Under the pieces are notes generated by a model. It searched no databases. It saw only the letters and a list, made by a program, of their open reading frames with translations, and was not told the origin of the DNA. Positions 9,194 to 19,520 of a stretch of 64,000 nt of DNA are shown one piece after another. Position 1 is the stretch's first letter. Every line of letters begins with the position of its first letter. This stretch comes from Osedax fenrisi (lineage: Eukaryota > Annelida > Polychaeta > Sabellida > Siboglinidae): assembly GCA_964019155.1 (NCBI GenBank), contig OZ025244.1, positions 50,923,969 to 50,987,968 on the forward strand, in the 5' to 3' direction. A program made the position numbers and the translations under genes.

Positions 9194-12100
9194 TGGTGTA
9201 GGAGAAGATAAACTCCCATCCAACGGGTCCCCAGGTTGCGGATAGGGGAAACTCTGGCATCTAGATATATAGGTTAGCTGCGAATAACCAATAAGCAGTC
9301 CCGGACAAAAATCACTGGTTATCCTTTGACAAGATATAGCACCAGTTTTGCCACCCATGCAGGGTCACGTCACCGTGTGTATGGAGTGGCGACCGCACAT
9401 GAAACCAGCCACAGAAAGCAACAAATGACATCAATTTCAAAACTATACACATCATCCCGCATCGCTCGTCGCGCGGAACAAGGAGCGCGTCCTGCAAAAC
9501 CGATACAGGTTGCAGTCGAAAAATTAGTTACTGTATCAAACACAAACAAAATAACATGTCTTTTAAAAGGAAAGAAAAAGCTGCAAATATCAACTTTAAA
9601 TGTACAGACCCTAAATAAGATCGGAAAAACGTCAGAATTACTCTTATCATCAATGGATACAAAACAAGATGTTATAGGTATTCAAGAACATCGTTTTATG
9701 CTCCTTGATGTAGAAACCAAAGAACACAATATTGGTGATTTCAAATTGATTACATGTTCAGCCTGGAAAAACAGCATAAATGCAACCATAGGTGGAATCG
9801 GAATACTTCTAAATAAAAACGCGTATAACTCATTAAATTGCATTGAAAAAATATCAAACAGAATATTGGTAGCACATTTTAACGGAAACCCGAAAGCAAC
9901 TATCACAGTGTGTTATAGTCCAACAAATGTTAGTGAACAAAGTGAAATAGAAACTTTCTACGAACAATTAGCTTCTAGCACTAGGCAAATAGCGAAACAT
10001 AACGTGCATATCACCACTGGAGATTTTAACGCACACCTAGGTCGACTGGAAGGTTTCCTTTTTTCATATCATGAACTCTCAAATAGAAATGGAGAATTGT
10101 TGAATGACTACCTAAAAGAAAATAGACAGATTTGCTTAAACACGAAATTCCAAAAGAGGAAGGGACAATTGTGGACACATAACTCACCCAATGACTTTAA
10201 AGCACAACTTGATTACATACTGATAAACAAGAAATGGAAAAACAGTGTGAAAAATTGTAGAGCGTATAATTCTTTTGTTAGCATTGCTTCTGATCATAGA
10301 ATTGTAACAGCAAATATACAATTAACTCTTCGTTCAAGTCAAAAGAAGAAAAAAGAGAAATCTATACATTACGATTGGTCATTACTAAATTCTAACACAA
10401 ATTTGAGAAAGAGTTTCACAAAAGTCACTGAAAATTTCAAAAACTCAACAAAAAACGATACACAGTTTTTGGCAAATATAGCTTACAACCATTTTGAAAC
10501 AGCTTGTCGTGAAACAGCGAAAGAATTAATTCCGGAAAAACCAAAGAAAAGCCAGTATAAACCATGGGAAAATGAAGATATTTATGAAAAAAGAAAGTTA
10601 TTAAAACAAGCAGCTGCGATCAAAGATGGAAATCCGACTCAAGAAAACATAAATTATTACAAACTCACACAAAAGATACTTTTCGACGCATATGACTGTG
10701 AACAATCAAAGTACTTACAAAATCGTATAGATGAAATCACATCAACCGTAACAAACAAGAAATCAGCGACAGCATGGAAAACAATAAACGAAATAAGTGG
10801 AAGAAAAAGTACAAACAAGGCAAAGATCAAAGCAACAGACAACCAAGATAGAATACAAAAATGGCAAGACCACTTTAAGGAACTTCTTGGAAATCAACCA
10901 GATATCTCTGATCACGATATTACACCTATATTCACAGAGTTACAAGACATAAAAACCGGCTTGTTTTCGATGACTGAACTAATTAAAGCATTGAAAAACA
11001 TGAAAAATGGGAAATCTTGTGGACTCGACGAAATACCAGTTGAAATATGGAAAATAGAGTCTTTTCAGGAATTATTGCTAAATTTCTGCAATATTGTATA
11101 TGCCCAAGACAAAATCGATAAATGGAGAATGGGATGCATAATACCTTTTCCAAAAAAGGGAAATCTTAGTTCCACAAAAAACTACCGTGGGATTACACTG
11201 ACCTGCATATCAGCAAAAATATATAATCTTATGTTGCTAAACAGAATACGGCCAGTATTAGATCCTTTATTACGTAAAAACCAAAATGGTTTCAGACAAA
11301 ATAGGTCGACTACCGGACAAATTTTAACTATTCGTAGAATAATTGAAGGAGCAAAATCTAAACAATTACCTGCAACTCTATTATTTATAGATTTCTCGAA
11401 AGCTTTTGATAGCATACACAGAGGAAAGATGAGAGAAATACTCACTGCGTATGGACTTCCAGAAGAAATTGTTAAAGCTATTATGATATCGTATATAAAT
11501 ACCAAATGCAAGGTTAGGTCCCCAGATGGAGATACAGACTATTTTGATATAACGGCCGGAGTTCTACAAGGAGACACATTAGCCCCTTTCCTTTTTATTG
11601 TATGTCTGGACTATGTCCTAAGAAAATCCATGAATATAAATTTAGGTTTTACATTAGAAGTCAAAAAGAGTAGACGCCACCCAGCTATAAAGATTACTGA
11701 TATTGACTATGCGGATGATCTGGCAGTTGTAACTGACAACATAAAAGATGCAAATACACTTCTAAATAAATTAGAAGAAGTATCAAAAGAAATAGGTTTA
11801 AACATTAACACTGCAAAGACAGAATATATGACTCTAAATATAGACAATACAGACAATACGAATAAAATAAAAAGCTTAAATGGAAATGAAATAAATAAAG
11901 TAAATGATTTCAAGTATCTAGGGAGCTATATATCATCAACCGAGAAAGATCTAGATATAAGATTGGCAAAGAGTTGGTCAGCACTAAACGCGATGAATAA
12001 AATTTGGAAATCAAATTTGAAAGATAAATTAAAAAGAAATTTTTTCAGAGCCACTGTGGAATCAGTATTGGTGTACGGATCTACTACCTGGACTATGACT

Positions 12101-12483
12101 AAAGCCATGGAGAAACGTCTAGATGGAAACTATACGAGGATGCTGAGAGCTGCTCTAAATAAATCATGGGAATCACACCCGACAAATAAAGAACTCTACG
12201 GTGACACCCCTAAATTATCGAAATCCATAAAGAGTCAACGTCTACGCTTCAGTGGACACTGTTGGAGAGCCCGTACGGAGCTAGCATCAGAATTGTTACT
12301 ATGGACCCCGAAACATGGAAAAACGAAACCGGGTAGACCTAGGAAAACGTTTATCGATCAACTAGTAAAAGATACAGAATGCGTATTAAATGAACTGCCC
12401 GCAGCGATGGAGGACAGAAGTGGATGGAAGAAAAGATGTTGTTAACTGCCGAGCAAGCTCGACCTGATGATGATGATGATGAT
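9194..12483 (+). mobile_element. RTE-like non-LTR retrotransposon, full length, copy A
   Basis: A 3.29-kb element with a 5' untranslated head (less AT-rich, containing CGGGTCCCCAGGTTGCGGAT and CAGTCCCGGACAAAAATCAC), one long ORF, a very short 3' region and a (GAT)n tail at 12,466-12,483. It is flanked by an 8-bp target duplication, AATATAAT. The simple-repeat tail, single ORF and APE-type endonuclease fit the RTE clade, although the clade call is by motif only. It is inserted inside an older dispersed repeat. Copy B (61,869 onward) is the same insertion carried by the duplication. Confidence 0.85.
9425..12445 (+). CDS. RTE-like endonuclease-reverse transcriptase, apparently intact
   Basis: An uninterrupted 1,006-codon frame from the ATG at 9,425. 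The frame is open without an ATG back to 9,278, just after an in-frame TAG. The N-terminal third is an APE-type endonuclease: STLNVQTLN, IGIQEHR, GGIGILLN, TTGDFNAHLG, QLDYILINKKW and ASDHRIV. RT motifs follow: KSCGLDEIPVEIWK, PKKGNLSSTKNYRGI, KNQNGFRQNRSTTGQ, LFIDFSKAFDSIHR, GVLQGDTLAPFLF and the catalytic DIDYADDLAV. A C-terminal domain with FKYLGSYIS, LRFSGHCWRA and PGRPRKTFIDQL comes last. No key residue is visibly missing. The product would act in target-primed reverse transcription. The counterpart in copy B has a one-base deletion in the RT. Confidence 0.88.
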   Translation: MTSISKLYTSSRIARRAEQGARPAKPIQVAVEKLVTVSNTNKITCLLKGKKKLQISTLNVQTLNKIGKTSELLLSSMDTKQDVIGIQEHRFMLLDVETKEHNIGDFKLITCSAWKNSINATIGGIGILLNKNAYNSLNCIEKISNRILVAHFNGNPKATITVCYSPTNVSEQSEIETFYEQLASSTRQIAKHNVHITTGDFNAHLGRLEGFLFSYHELSNRNGELLNDYLKENRQICLNTKFQKRKGQLWTHNSPNDFKAQLDYILINKKWKNSVKNCRAYNSFVSIASDHRIVTANIQLTLRSSQKKKKEKSIHYDWSLLNSNTNLRKSFTKVTENFKNSTKNDTQFLANIAYNHFETACRETAKELIPEKPKKSQYKPWENEDIYEKRKLLKQAAAIKDGNPTQENINYYKLTQKILFDAYDCEQSKYLQNRIDEITSTVTNKKSATAWKTINEISGRKSTNKAKIKATDNQDRIQKWQDHFKELLGNQPDISDHDITPIFTELQDIKTGLFSMTELIKALKNMKNGKSCGLDEIPVEIWKIESFQELLLNFCNIVYAQDKIDKWRMGCIIPFPKKGNLSSTKNYRGITLTCISAKIYNLMLLNRIRPVLDPLLRKNQNGFRQNRSTTGQILTIRRIIEGAKSKQLPATLLFIDFSKAFDSIHRGKMREILTAYGLPEEIVKAIMISYINTKCKVRSPDGDTDYFDITAGVLQGDTLAPFLFIVCLDYVLRKSMNINLGFTLEVKKSRRHPAIKITDIDYADDLAVVTDNIKDANTLLNKLEEVSKEIGLNINTAKTEYMTLNIDNTDNTNKIKSLNGNEINKVNDFKYLGSYISSTEKDLDIRLAKSWSALNAMNKIWKSNLKDKLKRNFFRATVESVLVYGSTTWTMTKAMEKRLDGNYTRMLRAALNKSWESHPTNKELYGDTPKLSKSIKSQRLRFSGHCWRARTELASELLLWTPKHGKTKPGRPRKTFIDQLVKDTECVLNELPAAMEDRSGWKKRCC

Positions 12484-12950
12484 AATATAATAATATTATA
12501 TTAAATATCGATTATAATACAGACAATAGTATTTCTATGTATAGGAATCTCACACCTATTAGGTGTCGCACCATTGTGCCATGCTCTTCGACTTCACTTA
12601 ATGCAGTGCATATTTAATCAGATTGATTAATAATTAAGTAATCATATCACTTTTCTAGATTACAATTATCGTAAAACTACGAATATATAATACATTTAAA
12701 TTATAGTTGAACGTCTAAAATATAATACCAACTTAATTAAATAGTGAACATTTATTTATATTTATGGGTGAAACGGAAGAAATAAAAAATATACTAGAAA
12801 AGAGTTAGAATAAATACTATAAAATATATGTTTAATTTACCAATGCGTACTATTAAACGATAAGGGATCATTTTTTAAATTAATCTATATTTTAATCAAG
12901 TTGATACAATATCATCCATTAAGGGGATATGTTATAGGATAATATATAGG
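12484..12950 (-). repeat. Dispersed hairpin repeat, inverted relative to 52.5 kb
   Basis: This stretch is the reverse complement of 52,490-52,955, with a shorter third copy at 49,632-49,830. Read on the minus strand it contains GCATGGCACAATGGTGCGAC followed by the palindrome ACACCTAATAGGTGT and GTGCGATTCC. The first resembles a Pol III A box (TGGCACAATGG) and the last is one mismatch from the B-box core GTTCGANTCC, but the spacing is too short for a true tRNA. It may be an old tRNA-derived SINE with a collapsed anticodon arm. Confidence 0.65.
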
Positions 12951-13111
12951 ATAATTATAATGGAAAGGCAATTTTATTGAATTTACATGCATAACGATTA
13001 GGAAGGCATTGCCTTCGTATATTATTTAATTTTAAAATTATGTTTGTTTTATAAAAATTACATTCATATATATAATCCTAGATATAACAAAATTATAAAA
13101 TAAATACTGTA

Positions 13112-14217
13112 CAGTAGACCGGTTCGTACTACATTTTTTTTCGCAATTTTATAAACCTTCACATCTGTGACAATTATGTATGCTATGATGAATCAGTGTT
13201 TAACATTTTAGACCTATATCTTAAATATTGTTATGTCACGAGACCTTTTTATTTTAACATTGAATACATACAAAAGTTAACATGGGGGAGATATAGAAAT
13301 AAGTTTTATTAAATTGTTATAAAATTGGATGATTTTTTTTAAGCCAACTATGGATTTATCCTAGAAACATATATAACAAGTAGTATTAACAGTACAAAAT
13401 ATTTTTCATAACAATCTAGATGCCCAAATGTTATAAAATAATTTTAGTCAAAAAAAATATCTAAAAATCGTATAATTTAATATAAATAAATTATTACAAT
13501 TTAATTTAAAAAATTAAAATATATAATTTATAGATAATAATAATACAATTCAAATTAATTATTCAAAAATTAAAAATTATTTTTAGAAAAAAAATTAACA
13601 TCATTTTTAAATTTTTTTGGATTTTTATTTGAAATATGAAATACAAAATATATTTATATATTTTTTTATTTTTTTAATTTTATTTGTATAAAGGACATTT
13701 ATATCTAACTCATATCCACAATTCAATACAATATGATCACTCAAATTTATGTAAAGTATAATTATATATATTAATTTTAAAAAATTAATTATTTTTTTGA
13801 ATTATTTTGAAATAAATACTTTGTAAAATGGTGTATTTTCTCGAGTTTTAGGAGACATTAATATTGGTAATTTGTAGATATAAAAATGAAATATAGATAT
13901 TATATTAATAATAAATATAAATAATGGTATATATTATATTAATTCATTAAATATAATACAAATACATAATTAATTTTAAATATTAATTTAAATATTTGTA
14001 AACATCAAAGATAATAAGATGGCGTCATTACTATTATACATGGAATATTATACATTTTATCTTAAAATAATAATTTATATTTCAAACTTTAAATGCTTCG
14101 TGACCAAAGGTAACTATTTTTTTATAAAAATTGTTAATACATATTCTTCTAAAATATAGATATGTATTATATTTTATATGAAGGATTAAAAATTGAATCG
14201 AACGAACCGGTCTACTG
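13112..14217 (+). mobile_element. Pogo-like non-autonomous DNA transposon
   Basis: A 1,106-bp element with 16-bp perfect terminal inverted repeats, CAGTAGACCGGTTCGT, flanked by TA on both sides (13,110-13,111 and 14,218-14,219). A CAGTAGAC start with a TA target is typical of pogo/Tigger-type members of Tc1/mariner. The interior is AT-rich with no transposase frame, so the copy is non-autonomous or fully decayed. Beyond the TA, CTG and CAG extend the symmetry by chance or by target preference. Confidence 0.8.
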
Positions 14218-14219
14218 TA

Positions 14220-15143
14220 CAGTGTACATGTATAATTATAGTTAACGATAGAATTTATTTTTAATTTTCACCTATTTTATAAAATCCAATATATAATATT
14301 TATATATTGAATATAGGCACTGCAATTGTACACGCTTGTGTTATTTATAAAGTAAAAGAAATTAGGTAGATAACTTTAGTACTTGTATCTAAACACTAAT
14401 TTATATGTGAAAATATAGTAAAAAAAATCAGTGTAAAAACGCATTTGAAAAGTTAACAATAAATAAATTCAATAAAATTTAATAAATAAATTATATAGTA
14501 ATAACATTATGCATTGAGCTAATATAACATCAATATTATAAAGTAATAGTTTTATATTTAATTACATATCAATTTTATTTTTATAAAATTTATATATATT
14601 AGATATACAATATTATATAAAAAATTAAATTAGTTAGGAATGTAGATTTCCAAATAAAAAATATATATATATATATATATATATTTACGAACAACTTACA
14701 TGGTTATATATTAAAATAAATAAATACATAATCGAAATAAATAAAGCTACATTTATAAATATATGTTGATGTTATCTAAATATATATTTACGTGCACATA
14801 ATATATATGTTATCAATACAGGTATACATAAAGTTAAACATATCCTCATTTGGCTAATCTTGGCTATAATTTTGTGTTTTAATAAATAAAACCTATACAT
14901 TTATAAGTAACTACTTTTAAATATTTAATAATAAATTGGCAGATGAAAATATTTATAAAATATCTGACATTGACTAATAATTTACTTAAATCGATAATTG
15001 CAATTTATAGATATAGTTATAAGTTATTATTAATAATAATAAATTAATGGATACAATATTTATTAATTGATTATATTTAATTAATTAGTTTATTATATAT
15101 ATAATATATAATATATTATTATATTATATTAAACATATATTAA

Positions 15144-15190
<47 letters not shown>
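14220..15190. other. AT-rich, no gene seen
   Basis: AT-rich sequence with (TA)n at about 14,660-14,684 and 15,150-15,198. Nothing coding recognised. Confidence 0.5.
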
Positions 15191-15199
<9 letters not shown>

Positions 15200-15207
<8 letters not shown>

Positions 15208-15291
15208 GGTATAAGTATATAAGTAAGTAAGTAAATAATGTATTTATACAATTATTATATTATCAAATCACAAGTGTTGAGAATATATAAA

Positions 15292-15325
<34 letters not shown>

Positions 15326-15468
15326 TAATTAAATTGTCAACAACAAAATTGGTAACTTCTTATTGAAAATGTAATGTAATGGGAAGATACTTCCACAATG
15401 TAGGATAAACACAGCCAAACGATCTTTTCCCAATTCTCATGAGATGTATCTTCTGTACTGAAAATAAT

Positions 15469-15500
<32 letters not shown>

Positions 15501-16310
15501 ATGTTCTTGTTATTGTTCTTATATATATTTATGTTCAAATTGTTATTACCTTCATTATTAATGCACGATATGATGCCGATAAACATATGATGCTTTGTAG
15601 TCAATAAACTATTTAATAATAATAATAATATTTAATTTCTCATTAATTCTTAATTTAGAAGTTTATATAAATATGTTGTCCTTCTCATGCCTAATGTTTT
15701 AGTTGTAGTATTACTTATTATGTCGCACCTCTTAATATTAAATATTAATATTATATAGTATTTAATAACCATGCTAAATTCATAATGTAATTTAAGTTTG
15801 AAATTAATGAGTAAAATATTTGTATATTGTAATCTATAAAACAAGAGATTGCACTATCGCCATAGTTGATTCAGTACTCAATTACTTTCTTATTTTTCTT
15901 ATAATAAATAGATTAAAATTAGTAGATATACATTAGGAAGTGACTAATTGAGTACATTATAATTTATAATCTAATATTACTCCAAATAGATTTAACAAAA
16001 TAAATTGGAATGATAACAGTAGAATCAAAAGTAATATTAGGGAAAATAAACGTTTACGGGTAATATTAAGTAGTTTAGTTTTAGAAGAGTTAGGAATATT
16101 TGTATTGAGAATACGCCATTTTATCACATTTCGAGCACACCAAGTTAACTCATATTTCCAATATAACTGAATATAATCAGCATACATGAAATAGTTTATA
16201 TTAGGATATTGTTTAATAACGTTAGTAAGAGGAAGTGTATAAATAATAATAATAACGTGCATAATACAGATCCTTTATGAATACCATATATTAGAGATTA
16301 CTTTGCGAAT
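15200..16310 (-). pseudogene. L2/CR1-like LINE relic
   Basis: Minus-strand RT pieces appear in the correct order. Near 16,280 is GIHKGSVLCT, a degraded GVPQGSVLGP. From 16,262 comes YTLPLTNV, then YADYIQLY, where the second catalytic Asp of YADD has become Tyr, then SSKTKLLNITRK. At 15,650-15,844 are remnants of the thumb region. At 15,360-15,460 is RIGKRSFGCVYPTLWKYLP, the C-terminal motif usually read R.G.RSF....P..WN.LP. The 3' untranslated end (TATATTCTCAACACTTGTGA) matches another relic of the same family at 39,000-39,290. Many stops and shifts; long dead. Confidence 0.78.
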
Positions 16311-16590
16311 ATATACCTTTACTATATATAGTATAATATATATATTAAGAAATTATTAATAAACTATCAAGCCATACAAATATATTAACAAATGAGGTAT
16401 TATAAATTAGTTTTAATATATATTAAATACAAATCATAACAGTTTTTATTATAGTTTTTATGTTGAATTGTTTTATAGGGTGAAAAATATATTTAGACAT
16501 AGGAAAAAAATAAGTGTATAATATATTTGTTTATAAAAGTCAATAATACATATTAGTAATTTATATATATATATATTATTCTCGTCTAGT
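16311..16590. other. AT-rich, no gene seen
   Basis: AT-rich spacer before the minisatellite; it ends with TTATTCTCGTCTAG, which could serve as a splice acceptor for the frame that follows. Confidence 0.4.
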
Positions 16591-16607
16591 CCCCTTTATA
16601 CATATTT

Positions 16608-17040
16608 CTTCTACAACACCCTATACTCCTCCCATACCTCATACTTCTACAACACCCTATATTCCTCCCATACCTCATACTTCTACAACACCCTATATTC
16701 CTCCCATACCTCATACTTCTACAACACCCTATATTCCTCCCATACCTCATACTTCTACAACATCCTATATTCCTCCCATACCTCATACTTCTACAACACC
16801 CTATATTCCTCCCATACCTCATACTTCTACAACACCCTATATTCCTCACATACCTCATACTTCTACAACACCCTATATTCCTCCCATACCTCATACTTCT
16901 ACTACACCCTATATTCCTCCCATACCTCATACTTCTACAACACCCTATATTCCTTCCATACCTCATACTTCTACAACACCTTATACTCCTCCCATACCTC
17001 ATACTTCTACAACACCCTATATTCCTCACATACCTCGTAA
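16608..17040 (+). repeat. 36-bp minisatellite with open frames on both strands
   Basis: Twelve head-to-tail copies of a 36-bp unit (CTTCTACAACACCCTATATT, then CCTCCCATACCTCATA). Since 36 is a multiple of three, frames stay open. The plus strand reads a Pro/Thr-rich 12-residue repeat, TTPYIPPIPHTS, from upstream of 16,590 to a stop near 17,073. The minus strand reads an Arg/Cys repeat, RYGRNIGCCRSM, with an ATG at 17,047. The plus-strand reading resembles an extracellular mucin-like linker and is preceded by CTCGTCTAG, but neither frame is shown to be used. The C-rich strand differs sharply in composition from its surroundings. Confidence 0.85.
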
Positions 17041-17044
17041 ACAC

Positions 17045-17152
17045 CAACTTAATAATAATGTTCGTAAATGTTAACTTGTTATTGAATATGTAAAGCCCTA
17101 TGATATGAATACAGATTTAATTGCATATATTCTTATTTATACGTTACTGTCT

Positions 17153-17188
<36 letters not shown>

Positions 17189-18080
17189 CTCTCGTTTAAA
17201 AACAACATTGCAAATATCCACTCATCTAATAAATCATACCGTCACATATTTGTCTGCAGATTTAGTTCTATTAAATTCTATTAAATAAAATCCCCGATTC
17301 TCCTATTTATATGTACAAAACTCCCTATATTACAAAACCCCAAATAAATACTCGAATTAAATAAAACTATATTTATAATCATATTTTTATTTTATATAAA
17401 TAAATAGTATGCGTGCATATTAAATATACTATATAGCAATACTGTTGTATAACGTTAAACATATACGTATTGGGTTAACCTTAGTTAGGATTAGTTAGAC
17501 CTTAGTTTAACCTATAATTCTATATTTAAATATTAGATCTTAAGTATTTATATTTAGCGAATTTTAATTTTTAATAACATGGAAGTTGAACATATTTATA
17601 AAACGTTTATTATTTACCCAGATATTTAATAATTTATTTAAAATCGATAATTCACCAACTATGTCATATATATTATCATAAGCTAAATCTAATTCTAATG
17701 TTTATGGAGTTTGACCTTATATATCAAACATATAATTACATATTTATATAAGGGCCGGTATTATATAATAAATCGTCCCCATTTTAAAAATCGTCCCAAA
17801 TGATCATGTGACTACAAAATGATCATATTTCACTAATTACACATACGACTCGTTTAAAATTTAAACCACATATAACACAAATTTGGAATAAATCAACTTC
17901 TAATTATGCATTAAGTAGACTGGAGATGAATTTGATAATATCAGATTAAACGAAAATACATTAATATTTTAATTCTGAATCGATAGAATTATTATTTTTC
18001 AATTCTAGGTATAATACAATAACATGGTATTCTAAAATTATCTCTATAACCATTTTAATTAAAAATATTTATTTTTAAAT
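17045..18080. other. AT-rich, no gene seen
   Basis: Contains (TA)n at 17,157-17,185 and an imperfect repeat of TTAGTTAG units near 17,480-17,510. No gene recognised. Confidence 0.5.
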
Positions 18081-18103
18081 TGTCCGTATTAGGTTACATT
18101 CCC
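18081..18103 (-). mobile_element. F1 MITE terminal fragment
   Basis: TGTCCGTATTAGGTTACATT followed by CCC and then TA matches the terminal part of the 26.6-kb F1 MITE (CCGTATTAGGTTACTTTCCCC). The rest of the element is not clearly preserved to the left. Confidence 0.6.
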
Positions 18104-18117
18104 TACTATCTTCAATG

Positions 18118-18265
18118 ATACTGATATATGTCCTTACATATACATCCAGTAGAAACATTTCATGAAGGTACTTTGAAAAATTCTTCCTATAAGAGGGGAG
18201 AAGTGGAAATGGAAACTATAATAGTAACGTATACAGTATTTATACATCGATTATATTAAGAACTA
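18118..18265 (+). repeat. Dispersed repeat paired with 22,480-22,612
   Basis: Shares ATCCAGTAGAAACATTTCA and the following 100 bases with 22,480-22,612, with small indels. Both copies can be read as PVETFHEGTLK before the frame breaks, so it may derive from a coding region of an unidentified mobile element. Confidence 0.65.
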
Positions 18266-19512
18266 AAACTGAAATAAGCTATACCTAACTCAAGAAATTG
18301 TGTACTACTTAACAAAAAAAAGTAATAATAAATGTTTTTCGATATTATATATATATATATATATATATTGTTTATTAATATATATAGGCACAAATGTATA
18401 TGTCCATGAAGATATGCTATCTTTTGAACATGTATTATAAGGAAATTGGAAAAGGAGAAAAATGATTTGGATTGGTCAAGTGTCTATAGATGACACATTG
18501 GCAAACACTATTTTACTAAGTCGTGTAGTATATAGTAGAAAATATGTCGCCCTAATAGGAATATGATCAATGACATCTATGTTTAGACCGGTATGTCTAC
18601 TTGATCCGTACTCGATTATTACTTAACGAAAGACCGATATAGTTGGAAGAAGTTGTGCATGCAGAAATGTCATGTTCCCCCTATGACGACTCGTCTTGCA
18701 TGACTAGATAACTAGTTAGTTATATTCTACAATAGCATGCCTAACATTATATATATATATATATATTATAGATAGTAGATGAATGAGAATTACGTACACT
18801 ACATACGACATTGATAATTTCTCACCGATCAGCCCATATATTAAACTATGGTATAATAATATAGCAGCTAAAGTATGGCATATGTAAATGATGATGACAA
18901 GCGATAAATTTCCTGGATAACCTTAAGTTAGACAATAATCAAGAGAATATTAACGAACAAAATAAATATCTATATATTGTTTTATTATCAATGATAAACC
19001 GCGAAGGACCTTATTTTTAAAATTAATATCAAGTAACAATTAAAATTCGATAGGTTCTATAAAATAAATGCAGTAATCAATATATTAAAGTATACTTCAA
19101 TCGAGGGTATCCGGCAATCATTTAGTAGCTCTATCAAAGTACATAGATGAAAAAGAAAAAATTATGAATAATTCATGTGTATGGCTGAATATGTATTTAA
19201 GGCCAAATTTAATTAATCTAAAAATTAAATGAAAATAGCTAAAAAATACTTGTATTACGAACCATTGATTGATTAACCATTGAATCACGAGAGTTTTAAA
19301 ATAAACGTATTATAATACTTGTTGGTATATAAACCTATAAAGAAAAATTTAAACGTGAATTTTGTCTACCTATATTTGACTACATTTAAATGTATTAATT
19401 AATTTAAATTAATTAATAAATTAATAAATTAATTAATTATTTAAATTAATTAATTGGTAAATATATAGTATATAATGATTATTTTAGATAAAATATATGT
19501 ATAGTCAGTATA
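18266..19512. other. AT-rich, no gene seen
   Basis: Holds (TA)n at about 18,346-18,368 and a less AT-rich stretch at 18,470-18,710 in which I see no recognisable frame. The 19,390-19,460 part is a TTAATTAA-type simple repeat. Confidence 0.45.
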
Positions 19513-19520
19513 CTATAGTA
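19513..19520. repeat. hAT target-site duplication (left)
   Basis: CTATAGTA, repeated exactly at 20,891-20,898; 8 bp is the hAT hallmark. Confidence 0.88.

Larger units (their letters stand above)
657..12950 (+). other. Segmental duplication, copy A
   Basis: From 657 to 11,326 this block aligns base for base, in direct orientation, with 53,053-64,000; the second copy then leaves the window. The same nested set of elements sits in the same order with only scattered substitutions. Larger differences are: 155 bp present only here (2,058-2,212), about 240 bp present only here (around 2,830-3,070), 424 bp present only in B (56,852-57,275), 232 bp missing here at 6,817, and different (TA)n lengths. 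The right limit given here includes the repeat flanking the RTE-like element and cannot be compared with B. Confidence 0.9.
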
